Origin: Calamus simplicifolius
Lineage: Eukaryota; Streptophyta; Magnoliopsida; Arecales; Arecaceae
Reading direction: 5' to 3'
NCBI GenBank assembly: GCA_900491605.1
Contig: UESW01004578.1
Coordinates: 563,648-627,647, forward strand
DNA: 64,000 nucleotides
Position 1 is the first letter of the stretch, and each line of letters begins with the position of its first letter. This document shows positions 46,621 to 58,826 of this stretch, piece after piece. The translations under genes were made by a program, and so were the position numbers. Below the pieces are notes generated by a model that did not search any database, was not told the origin of the DNA, and saw only the letters and a list, made by a program, of their open reading frames with translations.

Positions 46621-48251
46621 ATCAGGTCACGGATATGGAGATTATTAACAGCTTCCATATTAACATAGATCGGTCACTTAGATAAAAGGATCAGAGAGAT
46701 CAAATATCATGAATAACATAAATAGTGGTTTAGAATAGCTTTTCTATTCGTAACGTGATCTCTCATTATGCAATAGGTAAGTTATCGAAATTTTTTTTCT
46801 TTATTTGCTGAAAAATATGACTATTATTAGGGTTAACTTAATTGCTACCTGAAAAATCTAGGGCTAATTTGTTATTGCTCTTGTTTTCCTGTTTTTGTTC
46901 TAAAATTTTAAAAAGAAAGATGAGCCAGAGTGAGCAGCAGGTATGATGAGTTTTTTTTTTTAAAAAAAAAAATTATTTCTAAAATCTTTTAACATTGTTT
47001 TCGGAAAAAAGGTGAAAATAAAAGCAATGAAAAACATAAAAGTTATGCAAATGACGTTTTCAACATTAATCACTGGTATTTTGCTAATTTATTGATTAAC
47101 AAAAAATAAAACAGAATAATGCTAGGTTTTCACAGGAAATTGAAACTATAAGAAAATGTTTTTAGATTTTTTTCATAATAGACTTATTCTCATGATTTTT
47201 CCAGATGTATTTATGATTTTTCCAGATGTATTTATGTCTGGTTTACCAAAGAAAAAATCAGAGCTCCATGGTAAAGGGTCGAACACCCCACGCCCTCTGA
47301 TCGGTGGATTCGATAAGACGTCCTCCTCGGCTTGGTGTTGTCGCTCATGGTCTCCCAAACGGTTTATACCAACTACTCCCCTTTGAAGGACAAAGTGCGC
47401 TAACGCTAGTTGCTGTAACAAACCCTAGGGCATATATATATATATATATAAACTCCATACGGGAACCTTGCAGAGGAGTCAGCCAGGAAAAGAAACCAGT
47501 TGATATTAATCTTAATCAGGATAACCAGAAATTATTATTCAATGACAAGAATTAAATTTAAATTCTATGATACTTGTGCGTCCACGGCACAAATAAACAT
47601 CAGTCTCTAACTACTTTATTTTACATTTTAGCAGCCTTCGTCAAGCTAGCTTTCAAACAAGAGCCCATTCATGACAATGAGGTGGAAAGACAAGTGGCGA
47701 CAGCAATGGCTTGCATGAACAGTTTTATAAATGTATGATGATATTCACATACATGCATGAAGCCTATTAATTAGGAAATTCTTTTACAGACACGACATAT
47801 CAATTTCACGATTTGAGAATGAGTAGCCCTTTCCTAAGTTGGCTGGTAAAGGCAATGACGTTAAAGCAACAATAGGTACTTGTAAAAACCCAAACATATC
47901 AGGGGTGTGCGGTTTATATATCACAAGATGAACAAACGAATAATTCGGTTCAGGACATGTCCATTTAAGAAACGTTGTTGAATCCAGTCATGAGACCAAA
48001 TCCACATTTACGCAGGAGCTGCTAGTAGCCCAGCAGATGAACTAGTCATATAGGTGTCCACATAAATTGCACATTGATCTCCAGTTACTGATTAAACGAA
48101 CAAACATAAAGAGTTAAAACACTCCTTAGCAACAGATTTTTCACGCATGCGCCAAAACCAAACTGCACATACTCAAAACAGACACAAATGGCTGCATATA
48201 CAAAATTCCTTATTGAAAGATCGGTTGCTGATAGGACATGCTAACTTGCCA
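46621..48251. other. Intergenic DNA between the LINE fragment and MBF1
   Basis: A 20-bp direct duplication (GATTTTTCCAGATGTATTTA) is at about 47196-47235. A mid-GC patch (47260-47420) and an (AT)n run (47431-47450) follow. No gene recognised. The last part is probably the MBF1 3' UTR. Confidence 0.5.
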
Positions 48252-51200
48252 TCATTTTTTACCTCGCAGTTTCACACCCAAAACTCTTTCAAGTTTGGTA
48301 ATTATTTGTTGATTTGGAATGGCCTTCCCAGACTCATATTCTTGAATCACTTGGGGCTTCTCATTGATCAGCTGTGATAACAGAAAATGTCTGAGAATGT
48401 GAAGAAAACCAATTATAGAGACAAAGGGAGTAAAGGACACCTGTGCAAGTTGTGCCTGAGTCATTTTTTTATCCATTCGAGCCTGCATGATATTCTTCTT
48501 CAGCTCCATTGGCACTCGATCATCTGATTCAGGTAAAGCATGGATATTGTTGCCATTAAAATATGCTCATTTGTCACAGCATTAGAAATCAAAAGAACAG
48601 CTATTATTCAACTGCTCAATGGAGATATCTCAGGTTGACCATGTTATCTGCCTGTTATCTGCCATTTGGGAATTCTACAGGCTTCTCTAATTTCACTTTC
48701 TATAAGAATTTTCAAGCATGTAAATTGTTGCTTCTCTCAGTACCTATAAGACAAGGCAATTCATAATTTCAGCTGCAAAAATGTTCAGGTGAAATACTAA
48801 ACCTCTTTAATCAAGACAAGCTCCAAGTTTAGGCCCAGTAACCAAAACACTTCCAATCTAGTTAGCATAATTGTCACCAGATCTTGTCAGAATGAAACTC
48901 CATCCTGATCTGATCTGATTTGTTCACCTAGCATGAATACTTAGGTCTGCCCCCAGTCAGTTTTTCAGACCAACACTCAACCTAAGGGCTCATCCAGTCT
49001 GCACCCATATAATTTTGTAATACATTCACAAAGGTAAAGAAAGATAATAGCATGGAGAAACCAATATCCATGTTTGGACAGAAAACGATAAGGTTGGCAT
49101 GCCATCAACCGATTAGCTGTTTTTTTTGGGTTGTGTGTTTAGTTGACATGCCAAGAAGCAATGCAGTTCCATTCAACATGTTGACTGTGTTATGGGACTG
49201 AAATGCCATGGGCCTTCTATGGTGTTTGCATGTGCATGTATGGTCCAGATCATTTTGTGGCCAGCCATCACAGAGCTTGTGTTGGAGTATGTTTTGATGA
49301 TGGCAGATCTCCCAAGTCTATATACTCCCCCCCCCCCCCCCAAAAAAAAAAGTGGGAAAAATCAAACTAGGAATGGTATTTGCAGCACAGCATTATGGAA
49401 TATGATTTAGGTAGAATGTGCCCTCATCCATATATCATACAATCCTCTTTTTTCTATATTTAATTGATCAAACATATCAGATTTGTTAGTACATCAAACT
49501 TACAATGTTTTGTAACCGGTCACAAGGAAAGTGGTTGGCTGAAAGTAGAAGGTAGAAGGTATAATTGCATAACAACCACAGTGCAACATGACATTGTGTT
49601 CTTCTGTCATAAGCTTCCATTGGTTCTTTAAAACTCCATTGTCATGAAACTGAGAAGAAAATAGAAACTTATAGAGAATATGAAAATAAGGGGCAGGCTT
49701 CCACTTAGCAAAATAGATCAAGAGGCTGCAGCAACATGCAATGTAGTTCTACTCAATGATTTAGCCCAATGTGTTGTTATGATGCAAGAGCATCTTGGAG
49801 CATTTTAGGTAGGAATGGTGTACTCCCTTGGGTCATGTAGCTGGGGAATTGGGAATCTGCATGGGAGTTTTAAGTTTAATAGTCACATAGCTCTCTTCAA
49901 TTCACTAATCAGTTCAACCGGTAGAACCAATTGTTTTATGATGCACAGCTCTTGGTGGTTATATAGGTAATAAATATCATTCATCATTAGCTTTATACAC
50001 TAGATGAGTCCACTGATGGATGAACTCAATGAGAATAATATGAAAAGCAACTATGATTTGTCAATCACTCACTATTGCTTAACAGTAAATTTAAGCAATT
50101 GGGGGTTATCATCAGCTTTCCACCAGCTGAAGCTGTAAACAAGTTGGTTGCTGAAAATAGTCACTGAGCAAGACAAAAAAATGATGAGTGGCACAATTGC
50201 CTGGAGGAAGTAGGAACATTTTAAGATTTCAAGTTGTTCGATTGCTAATTCTTTGGCTGGAGAACTATGTACAGGGCTTCATAAATGCTTGATATCTATC
50301 TTTATGCATGTTTCAGTAGTGGACGCTAGCATCAAGATTGCTATTTGCCACTTATTCATAGGGATGGTTGAGATTTCTATTCTTGTTCTTGTCATTACCT
50401 TTTCCAGTTGATCAGACAGCTTGTAGCTAAGGGTTTTAAGCGAGTTGAATGAGGTCCAGGTCCAGCTTCAGCAGGATCCAGTCTGAAATAGTTTCAAATA
50501 TGGTTCGCTCCAATTTCTGCACAATCCATACTCAACCCATATGTCTGAGTTTTGATCATGTCCGGTCAAAATCTGGTCCAGTATCTACTGGCTTAGGACC
50601 TGCTATGCCACTTCACCCCTACTCATAGCATGTGAGCTTGCAACTAGATAAGAGTACTATAAAAAGCACTACTAATATTTCCTCTTCAACATAATGACAT
50701 GATGAGAACTACATGTTTGATTGGAAAAAACTTGACATATGTTTTAGCCAGACAGTTATTTTCATCCCATGTCAACCAACAAAGGCTCTATTTTAAATAG
50801 AAAATGGAACCCTATGCCTTGGCAGTCAATTCTATCACATTTGAAAGCAAAATTCCATTTTTCATGCTTGAGATGCCTAGTGAAAAGTGAAAACCATATA
50901 GGTTGGAAGCCATTCATTTTCCTGGCTTATGGGATGTATTTAGTGGAATTACTTTGCCCATTCTTCAGCAATGAAGATAACCATAATAATTTGTGACAGT
51001 ACGATGAAATTAACAAAATGGATTAACAAAAACATTAAACCTTCAATTGCAAGTTAATCACTTTTAAAAACTAATCACACATAATCCAGTACTTGGGATT
51101 TTCAAGCCTGTCAACTTGCACAATCATCAGTCCAATAATTTCTCAACAATTAAGGACTGGATTTCCTTCAAGAAGTGACAATGTGATACTCATTTGAGCA

Positions 51201-54200
51201 GGGAAAAGCACAGCATCGAAGTTGCAATTTATGCTGATTCAATGGATTGGAGATTAAAAATCCTCATTATTGACCTCATATATTTTACATACTCTGAATA
51301 ATATGGAATTGCCAAATAAGTGAGACTCTAAAGCCATGTTTCACCTTATTACGAAAGTAATATCATGCATCTTCTTTGAAATGTTGTTTGACATGAAGAA
51401 TTTTTATTATCTCCGGGCACATTTGGTTGCAAGGAAAACTACTTGGAATTTTTTGGCGGGAAATCTGGTCTGTTGTTGTTTTCGTTAAAAAAATTCTACT
51501 TTTCCTTTTCCATGCATTTCCTCGCAAAGAAACATACCCTAAGGTCTTTTTTTCATAAGAATTCTATTAATGCGCATGTGAAAGGCAAAAGGCAACTAAT
51601 CAATCATTAGTAACTCCAAGAAATGTTATTAAAAAAAAAAGAATATCCCATGTTTTCTTATTTGAACAAACATTCAGCAAATTTAGTTGTGAAAGGAAAA
51701 CGATGGTCTCAATTTTTGGATGATTGTTGGCCCTTGGCAGACTCAAACCAATAAGATGCTAAATTTAGTGACTAATATCAATTTAACTACTGGTCAGTAA
51801 TTCTGCATTGATATCCTTGTCATGAGATCAGTACAAAGAATGAAAACAATGCTCCAAACAAGGTTCGGCATCTCAATATTAGACTCCATACTAGTACCAC
51901 ACTGGTATAGTGTTGATACGCCTAATACGAGAATTGGTTTAGTGTACCGAGACTCGATGCATATCAATATCGAGTCTTGATTCCGTACCAACACAGTATG
52001 GTAAGCCCAACATGAGTAGTAAACGCCAATATGGCAAACCATGGATCCAAATATCCATTACTTCACTTCAAAGATCAAAATCATACTATTAGGGAAAGCT
52101 AGGTTTTTACCAACTACAACTAGAAGCAATCACTAAACAGGGTAGGATACAGCATAGATAGCTTCTAGATGAGAACTAAAAGTAAGACACTAGTAGCATT
52201 TCACAGAAGAAATATCACAACACCATTCACTTAGACTAGAGGGCTAGTCAACAACCCACTTGTTGATGGAGAGAAACTAGCTTCTAGTGAATCTGGCCCA
52301 GAATATTAACATCTTCTACAGCTTATCTTCCCTTCAAGAAGGATAAAGAAGGTCAAAATAATATCTTTCTAGGACTAATTGCCAAGGCTTGTTGCTATAA
52401 TCAAGACCAGGTCAAGCTAGAGCTCAAAAAGAACTTACAATCAGTTACCTTTGTTTACAGCCTCTTCTACCACTACTTGGCATATATAATGGTCCGCTTT
52501 AATGTAAACCTTCTGATTTTATTTTTTATATGCCCAATTTGTAGGCAGGCTATTACAAATACACATTCCAAACTCTATATAGGTGTATTTCACTAGATTG
52601 GACTCAAACCCTGAGACCTTTCTCAGGGACTCCATGAAACTAACAAAAAGATGTTCTCATGATTCCATTAAAAGAAAAAGCACCACCAGGTCAAGTTTTA
52701 GAAAGTTGAGAACATCAGTTTTTAATAGTTATCATGATCCCCAAAATGTCCACTATGTTCCTATATATTGGTACCAGATATTGCACTTAAGGTGGTTACT
52801 TGTTTGTACAGAGTTAAGATATGGATGGCTACAAAATAATTAAACAAGAAAAGGCTGCAGAAGAATGTTTTATGGTAAAGGACATGGAAAAAAATGCAAG
52901 TTACAACTTAACGAGCAGCATACTTCTGTCCAGCATGTTCATTCGGATTCTTTATAAGGTAATACTTAATACTATAATTATAACACCCAACAAGACTGAA
53001 AAATATGAAGAGATAGTTGATGTTTGCCGAAAACATAATACAGAATCCCAATATAATGGATTATGGAATGGCATTAAAGGACCAAACTAAATTTTGGTAA
53101 CAAGAGACAAGATTCTAGCATGTCCAAGAAAAGTTAACTGATGTGATACTGCACTCTTTTCTCCCTCTTCTCTTCTAAAACAACTTTAAGCATTATGATT
53201 GTGCATGTGCATGCGTGCATAGAGAGAGAGAGAGAGAGAGAGAAGGGGGGGAAGCAAACATGTTAATAAGATGCAGAGCTCTCACATGGAAAAGTTAGAA
53301 TCAACAAATTAATCTGCAAATGACAATAACAAAAAGAAGGCGATGAAGAACCAAAATGCAAGGTTTGCTACTAAGCTAAAAGCACTTACGAGAGAGATTT
53401 TCCGTTTCCTCATCCAGTTTCCTTGTGTTTAAAGTTGTGCTGCTAGAAGCAGCCTTGTTTGTACCAGCACTAGCTGCAAGGTAAAAATAAGTGTAAAATT
53501 AGATACTATAAGTTTGACATCCAGCTATACTTTAGCTCATCATATTTTGTGTTAAAAAAAAAAAAAACCAAGGAATATGTTATTTGAAAATGGCCAATAT
53601 AAGCAGCAAAGCAGAGAATCATTCACAACTATCATAAGCTTGCAGCTTCTCACTGTTTTCCAACTCAACTCAACTCAACTCATCTAAGCCTTTTCCCAAC
53701 TACATAGGGTCGGCTACATGAACCTGCTTTCTCCACTCTGCTCTAGTCAGGACCAAGTCGATATTTAAATTATAACTAGTTATATCTTTTTTAATTATTT
53801 TTACCTATGTTAGTTTAGGTAACCTCTACCTTTATCCTTACTATGAATTGTTAAAAGATCACTCTTTCTAACTGGAGTATCTAAAGGTCTACGTTGTATA
53901 TGACCAAACCATCGTAATTGATTTTCTCTCATTTGATCTTCAATTGGGGCTACTCCTACCATTTCTCTTATATTTTTATTTCTAATTCTACCTTCTAAAA
54001 TTTTACCACATATCCATCTTAATATACGCATTTCTGTTACACTTAATTTATTCACATGTTGTTTCAATATTGCCCAACACTCTGTTCCATATAGTATAGC
54101 TGGCCTAATAGCAGTTTTATAGAATTTTTCTTTTAATTTTAATAGGATGCGCCAATCATACAATATTCCTGAAGCACTCCTCCACTTAATCCATCCTACT

Positions 54201-56367
54201 TTAACTCTATGATCACATCTTCACCTATTTCACCTTCTTGCTGGATAATTGATCCCAAATACCTAATTTTTTTACTTCATGATATCTCTTGGCTTGCAAT
54301 CTTCATTGTTTCTTCATTTGTATTTTTTACTCCCGCTAAAATTACATTTCATGTATTCAGTTTTAATTCTACTAATCTTAAAACCTTTAGATTCTAAAGC
54401 CTCTTTCCAAATCTCTAGCTTAGCATTTACTCCAGATTTAATTTCATCAATCAACACTATATCATTTGCAAATAATATACACCATGGAATATCATTTTGA
54501 ATATGTTTGGTTAATTCATCCATAACTAATACAAACGATACGGACTTACGACAGATCCTTGATATAAACCTACAGTAATTGAAAGGTTCTAACGGAGTTT
54601 TACGCTGACTATCAGCTACCTAAGGCATATCACTGTTTTCCCGTATGTAGAATTTGTTGTAAGTTCTAGAATAACATGGAGAAATATTATCTAAAAGTAT
54701 TATTGCAAAAAGCAATTTGCAATGGTGCATAAGCAACTACATCCTATTGAAAAAACAAAATGCTTGAATTGATTGCCAAACAAAACACAATGAGGGCACA
54801 AAGATCATGGGCATATGGGCGATGGTGATATTAAGAAAAACAATATGCTTTAAAAATACAAATACATATGAAATTTCATGAAGGTATAAAGCTAGGGCTT
54901 CAACAGTAGGGTAAGTGAAGTACATATCCAACAACAAAATTGGAGAGCTAACGGTAACCATGATATTTCAAAAAGTGAAGAAGAAAAGGTTTGGGAACTT
55001 AGGATGGAGAAAAACAAAGGAGAAATGCTGTGAACTCTATTCGAAGAAATCTTTACAATACAGAACAATTTTTCAGATATCCAATGCAACTGTCATTTTC
55101 CTAAATGGATTAAAACAATCAGCAATTGTCTCGAAATTGCTAGCAAGTTCTCGATTGACCAAAATCCCCCTAATTTTAGAGGAAAGCAAGCCTCCACCTT
55201 TGCAATTGGGTAGTCATTTTCCCTCATGATTAAACACAACACCCTGTATGAATTTGAATATTCTCAAGCAGTTGAATAATCACAAAATTGGCTGCTTTTG
55301 ATTTGGTAGAGAAGATTTTGCTCCTGAAATTCCATCTTAGTGTGCTGTTCTTGGTCAAATCTTTTTGCTCCACTTAATACCCAACAGCTGAAAAAACGTT
55401 AAGAGGAGTCAACCATAGCAATGTGTTGGCCATAATCTAGGAACCAACAATTTTATTTTTTAAGTGCCCATTTACTTTATAGGGAACCATTACCAACAGT
55501 TAGGCTCTATTTGGTTGCTGAGAAGTCTACAAAGCGAAATAAAAGAAAATACATTAGGGGAAGTCTATGAAGAGAAAGCCAAAGGAAAATCACAAAGAGA
55601 AAATCAGAGGATAAATATAAGACCAAAATCTTCACTAACAACAGACGATAAATATAAGACCAAAATCTTCACTAACAAGCCTGAAAAAACTTTTTTCTCC
55701 AAAAGGTAATGTTTTTAGGGGGGGGGGGGGGGGGGGGGGGGTGGAGGAAGGAAAGTAAACAAGCGGTTCAAGATTATTTGTAGTGACCCACAACCTCACC
55801 AAAAGGCTAGCGGGATGGTGTTAGGCACATCTGCTCGCGTAAGACCACTACTTTCTTTGTAGTTTTCCTGCTTAATTTTCCTCTTTTGTTTCCCCTTTTG
55901 AAGTTATCAAAAATTAAAAATAAAAAATCAATGGAAAAAAAAGGCTCCTAAAGCACAACATAAGTAAACAAATAATCAAACAAAAGACCTTGATATCAGG
56001 AAAAGAATCTTTTTCGTACACAACATGAGAACTTGTCCGCAGAAATTATCCAAAACCTAGAAGAACCACTCATTGCATCTATTAGAATCTTGGAATCAAA
56101 AGTCCGAACGATCTTTCAATAATTTAAACGGAAACAAGGGAGAGGCATCCAAAACTAAGAGATAAAGATAAAACTGCGGCATCCATGGCGATCAAAGAGA
56201 AAAAGGGCAGATTAAAATCGCATACACTTCTTTACGGTCTCGATCTCGGCCCCACTGCGTCGGGCGGCGTTGATGGCCTTTTCGTCCTTCTTGGCGGTCG
56301 CATTGGGCGCCTTCTTGCGGATCACCACGGGCTCCCAATCCTGAGTGATCGGACCAGTCCCGGCCAT
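48252..56367 (-). CDS. MBF1: Multiprotein bridging factor 1 (MBF1a/b type), 142 aa
   Basis: Four exons join in phase: 56226-56367, 53390-53473, 48441-48523, 48252-48371. The N-terminal MBF1 domain begins MAGTGPITQDWEPVVIRKK and includes the AGTNKAASSSTTLNTRKLDE segment. A Cro/C1-type helix-turn-helix follows (about 85-137; KKMTQAQLAQLINEKPQVI, YESGKAIPNQQI), ending KLRGKK. The length of 142 aa equals that of Arabidopsis MBF1a and MBF1b. MBF1 bridges TBP and transcription activators and, in its conserved role, also acts at stalled ribosomes; plant members respond to stress. Introns are 2752, 4866 and 69 bp; the first hosts an RTE fragment. The frame is intact. The start at 56365-56367 matches the family's N-terminus. 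Confidence 0.97.
48524..53389 (-). other. Intron 2 of MBF1 (4.9 kb)
   Basis: GTAAGT to ATCAG. It contains a C run next to an A run (49327-49350), a (GA)n at 53220-53243 and a possible small DNA transposon (51860-52043). The rest is unassigned AT-rich sequence with no recognised exon. Confidence 0.7.
51860..52043. mobile_element. Possible small non-autonomous DNA transposon, tentative
   Basis: Ends are imperfectly inverted (AAGGTTCGGCAT and, reversed, CATGGTTTGCCAT). They are flanked by similar 9-mers, GCTCCAAAC and GATCCAAAT, which could be an eroded target duplication of Mutator size. The inside is rich in short palindromic GGTA/TACC motifs. The match is weak. Confidence 0.3.
53655..54610 (-). 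mobile_element. RTE-type LINE 3' fragment in MBF1 intron 1
   Basis: Minus-strand frames show the end of an RTE reverse transcriptase: a TVGLYQGS-like piece (about 54570), DELTKHIQNDIPWCILFAND (about 54520-54460), then ILYGTECWAI (about 54095) and ENQLRWFGHIQRRPLDTPVR (about 53920). The 3' end is the RTE tail with repeated GTTGA (53660-53685). The catalytic FADD reads FAND, so this copy is dead; it is also 5'-truncated. It lies in the same orientation as MBF1. Confidence 0.85.
55611..55678. repeat. 31-bp direct duplication
   Basis: ATAAATATAAGACCAAAATC and the following CTTCACTAACAA occur twice, at 55611 and 55648. Confidence 0.85.
55718..55741. repeat. Homopolymer G run (24)
   Basis: Twenty-four consecutive G. 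The true length is uncertain, because such runs are error-prone in sequencing. Confidence 0.8.
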
Positions 56368-56620
56368 TACGCGCCTCACCGATCGATAGCTAGATCACTC
56401 GCTTCGTTCAGTGGCTCGCGCACTAGGGTTTAGAGAGATAGGAAGAGAGGGAAGGGGAAGAAGGCGGTCGGAACTTGTGGGAAGAGCAAGGAAAGAGGAA
56501 CTGAGAAGCTCGCCCAGGCATTTACCCGTTCCAAGATGATATCCGATCCCTTCGCCTGCTGACGTATTCAATCCCATCCACTCGCTGCCCGCGAATACCG
56601 TCGCTTGGGCGAGGTTATCC
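56368..56620 (-). promoter_or_regulatory. MBF1 5' UTR and proximal promoter
   Basis: Pyrimidine-rich leader (CT runs on the minus strand) upstream of the ATG, with an AAACCCTA element at 56424-56431. No clear TATA box was seen. The native sequence ends at 56620, where a transposon target duplication begins. Confidence 0.55.
56424..56431 (-). promoter_or_regulatory. Telo-box (AAACCCTA) upstream of MBF1
   Basis: Minus-strand AAACCCTA, 57 bp before the start codon. Such boxes are frequent in 5' regions of plant translation-related genes. Confidence 0.5.
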
Positions 56621-56628
56621 ATCAGAGG

Positions 56629-57110
56629 TAGGCATGGGCACTGGGCGTGCCGTGCCGGGCACGGTCCAAACTTGTTGTGTCAAAAAAATTATTATGCCGT
56701 ATTTGATACGGTTCATTAATAAATAAATCGTGCCAGACAAGACCTATTAAAAAAAATCAAATTTGGTATGATCCATGACCCATCAAGAAATAGACAACGA
56801 ACCGTGCCTGGCACGGCCCAGCAGGGCCGTTGCTGGGCCGTGCCAAAACGGTCCTTCTGGGCCATGCCAAAAATGGCCCACCTGGCCGGCACGGCTCAGG
56901 CCCACCTGGGCCGTGCCAGGCATGGCCCAGGTGGGCCGTGCCGGCCCAGGTGGGCCGTGCCAGCACGGCACGACGGACCGGCCCAGGCCCATCATGGGCT
57001 GTGCCGTGCTGGGCCAACTGAAAAAATTTTCTGAGCCCGGCACGGCCCGGTACTGTAGCAGTGCCGGGCCGTGCCGTGCCATGGGCGGCACGGCCCAGTG
57101 CCCACCTCTA
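56629..57110. mobile_element. Non-autonomous hAT-like transposon, 482 bp, perfect 8-bp target duplication
   Basis: Flanked by ATCAGAGG on both sides (56621-56628 and 57111-57118). Ends are inverted: left TAGGCATGGGCACTGGGC, right (reversed) TAGAGGTGGGCACTGGGC. An 8-bp duplication and TAG-ended inverted repeats fit the hAT superfamily. The interior has no ORF of note and is packed with GGGCCGTGCC/GGCACGGCCC motifs in both orientations. It sits about 260 bp upstream of the MBF1 start codon. Confidence 0.85.
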
Positions 57111-57123
57111 ATCAGAGGTCATC

Positions 57124-58560
57124 AGTTTTTTTTTTTAAATAAGCGGACGGTTACACAAGTTTAGCGCAAATCAATTCAAATAAATTAAAATACAAAATTT
57201 ACTATCTTCAAATTCAATAACCAGTGTGTTGAGTCACTAAAATCGTCATTCAGTCAGCCACCGAATTGGCTTCACAGTATATATGACGGATCTAGACAGT
57301 ATCAACCTCCTATGATAGACCATATGTCCCTAAGAATCGGATTAGTGAGGGCTTTGAAACAATTCTCCTTTTGCAGCCATCAAATCACCCTCAATCATGA
57401 GCCTATAGCATGAAGAATCCGTGAGGCATAGGTAATACCTACCCAAACAGCATAAAGCTCGATCATAGGGACAAAGGAATCGAGGGTACCAAATCCTTCC
57501 ACCGCCAACATATCACCCTGAGGCCCGCGGATGATAAAGGCAGAACCAGCAAATCTTCCACGGATACTCCCATCAAAGTTGATTTTGATAAACCCTGGTG
57601 GGGGGCTCCCACGAAATGAAAACCGTATGCCAGTTCGCTGCCGAAGCAGCAGGGGATCCCCAGAGGTTAGAGAAGTCAGAACCAACCGCTTGAATAACAC
57701 GGGCGCAGTCCGCCATCAAAGACCTAATCTTCTACACTAGCCGATGTGAAGAAATAAAGTCCTCCGAGAAGATGAGCTGGTTCCTCGACATCCAAATCCG
57801 ATATACCGTGGCTGCCCAAAGATCACGCTTGTGCTGAGAGGCCCTCCGGAGATCATGAAAGAAGGGGGAACACAGGGAGCCAGAAACATCGAATCTACTT
57901 GAATAACCCATCAGGTGCCATATCTATCTAGCTTTAGGGCATATGAAGATAGCATGGTCGGTAGACTCCTCCTCTAAACCACACAGAGGACAGATCGGCT
58001 GGATTGGCAGACCCCTCCGAGAGAGCAAAGCGCACGTCGAAAGGCAGTCCCACAGAAGCTTCCAAATAAATAGCTGAACCTTGGGAAGGGTGGGAAGCAT
58101 CCAGATCCAAGCAGCATCCTCCGTGCGCTGGAGCTGAGGCCTGAAAATCTTCATAATGTCCCTAGAAGGGGCCTTAGAGAGACAAGATCTCTTTCATAGC
58201 CTGACGTCAGCCGAGCAGCCAAAGATAAGGGGAATCGAGAGAATCCGCCGAGAAAGCTCCTCACCGAAGAAACTGGTCACCGTGGGGGTATGCCAAGAGG
58301 GGGGATCTAGAGAAATCAAATCCTTAACCCTCAAACTGGAGGGGACATCAATATTAATAAAAGAGGGCCACCGAGAGAAAGGGAGCTCAGAAATCCAAGA
58401 ATCCTGAATAACATCAATCGAATAACCATTTCCAATCATCTATGGGATATTCTTTAGGATAGACTCACCGTACTGACACACCTCCTTCCATAAGGAGGAA
58501 CACCCCTAGGACGGTAGAATGTGCACCCCGGACGTCCAATCGCCATACCATGCCCATCTT
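57124..58560 (-). mobile_element. LINE (L1-type) 3' fragment with RNase H and zinc-binding RT domain
   Basis: A T run at 57125-57137 is the poly(A) tail on the minus strand. Going upstream there is RNase H (57700-57395; GFIKINFDGSIRGRFAGSAF), a zinc-binding segment (58154-57924; VQLFIWKLLWDCLST, CPLCGLEEESTDHAIFICP), and a preceding MIGNGYSIDVIQDSWI region (58439). The RT core is absent (5' truncation). Frames are interrupted between these parts. Confidence 0.85.
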
Positions 58561-58826
58561 GCATCTGGCATCAGTTTCGCTGGTTAAAAGCCGGTTAAAA
58601 CATATGGTAACATGCCATCTGTCCATGATCTTGCATAAGATCAACCCAACGCATGCCATTGAAGGACAAAAAAAAAGCTCTTATCACGACTGTGCTTTTC
58701 GTCCCGATTGTGCTTTAAGATTGGTGCTCCAACTGCCATTCTTTTGATCTTGGCGATCTTAGTCGCTCTTGATGCCTGAGTTCACTGGAAGATGGAGAAT
58801 ACAGTCCCCCTCTCTCCTAACGCTGG
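58561..58826. other. Short unassigned spacer
   Basis: No domain recognised. It may be diverged LINE sequence at its left side. Confidence 0.4.

Larger units (their letters stand above)
53474..56225 (-). other. Intron 1 of MBF1 (2.75 kb)
   Basis: GTATGC to TTGCAG. It holds the RTE fragment (53655-54610), a 31-bp direct duplication (55611-55678) and a G run of 24 (55718-55741). The rest is unassigned. Confidence 0.75.

Noticed and set aside
49327..49350. Adjacent C and A homopolymers as a structural element
   Set aside because: Likely ordinary slippage or sequencing artefact in an intron.
50427..50624. Possible hAT-like element ending in CACCCCTA
   Set aside because: The left end matches poorly and no 8-bp duplication was found.
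56757..57164. Open frames within the hAT-like element
   Set aside because: They are low-complexity translations of the GGGCCGTGCC motif on both strands.
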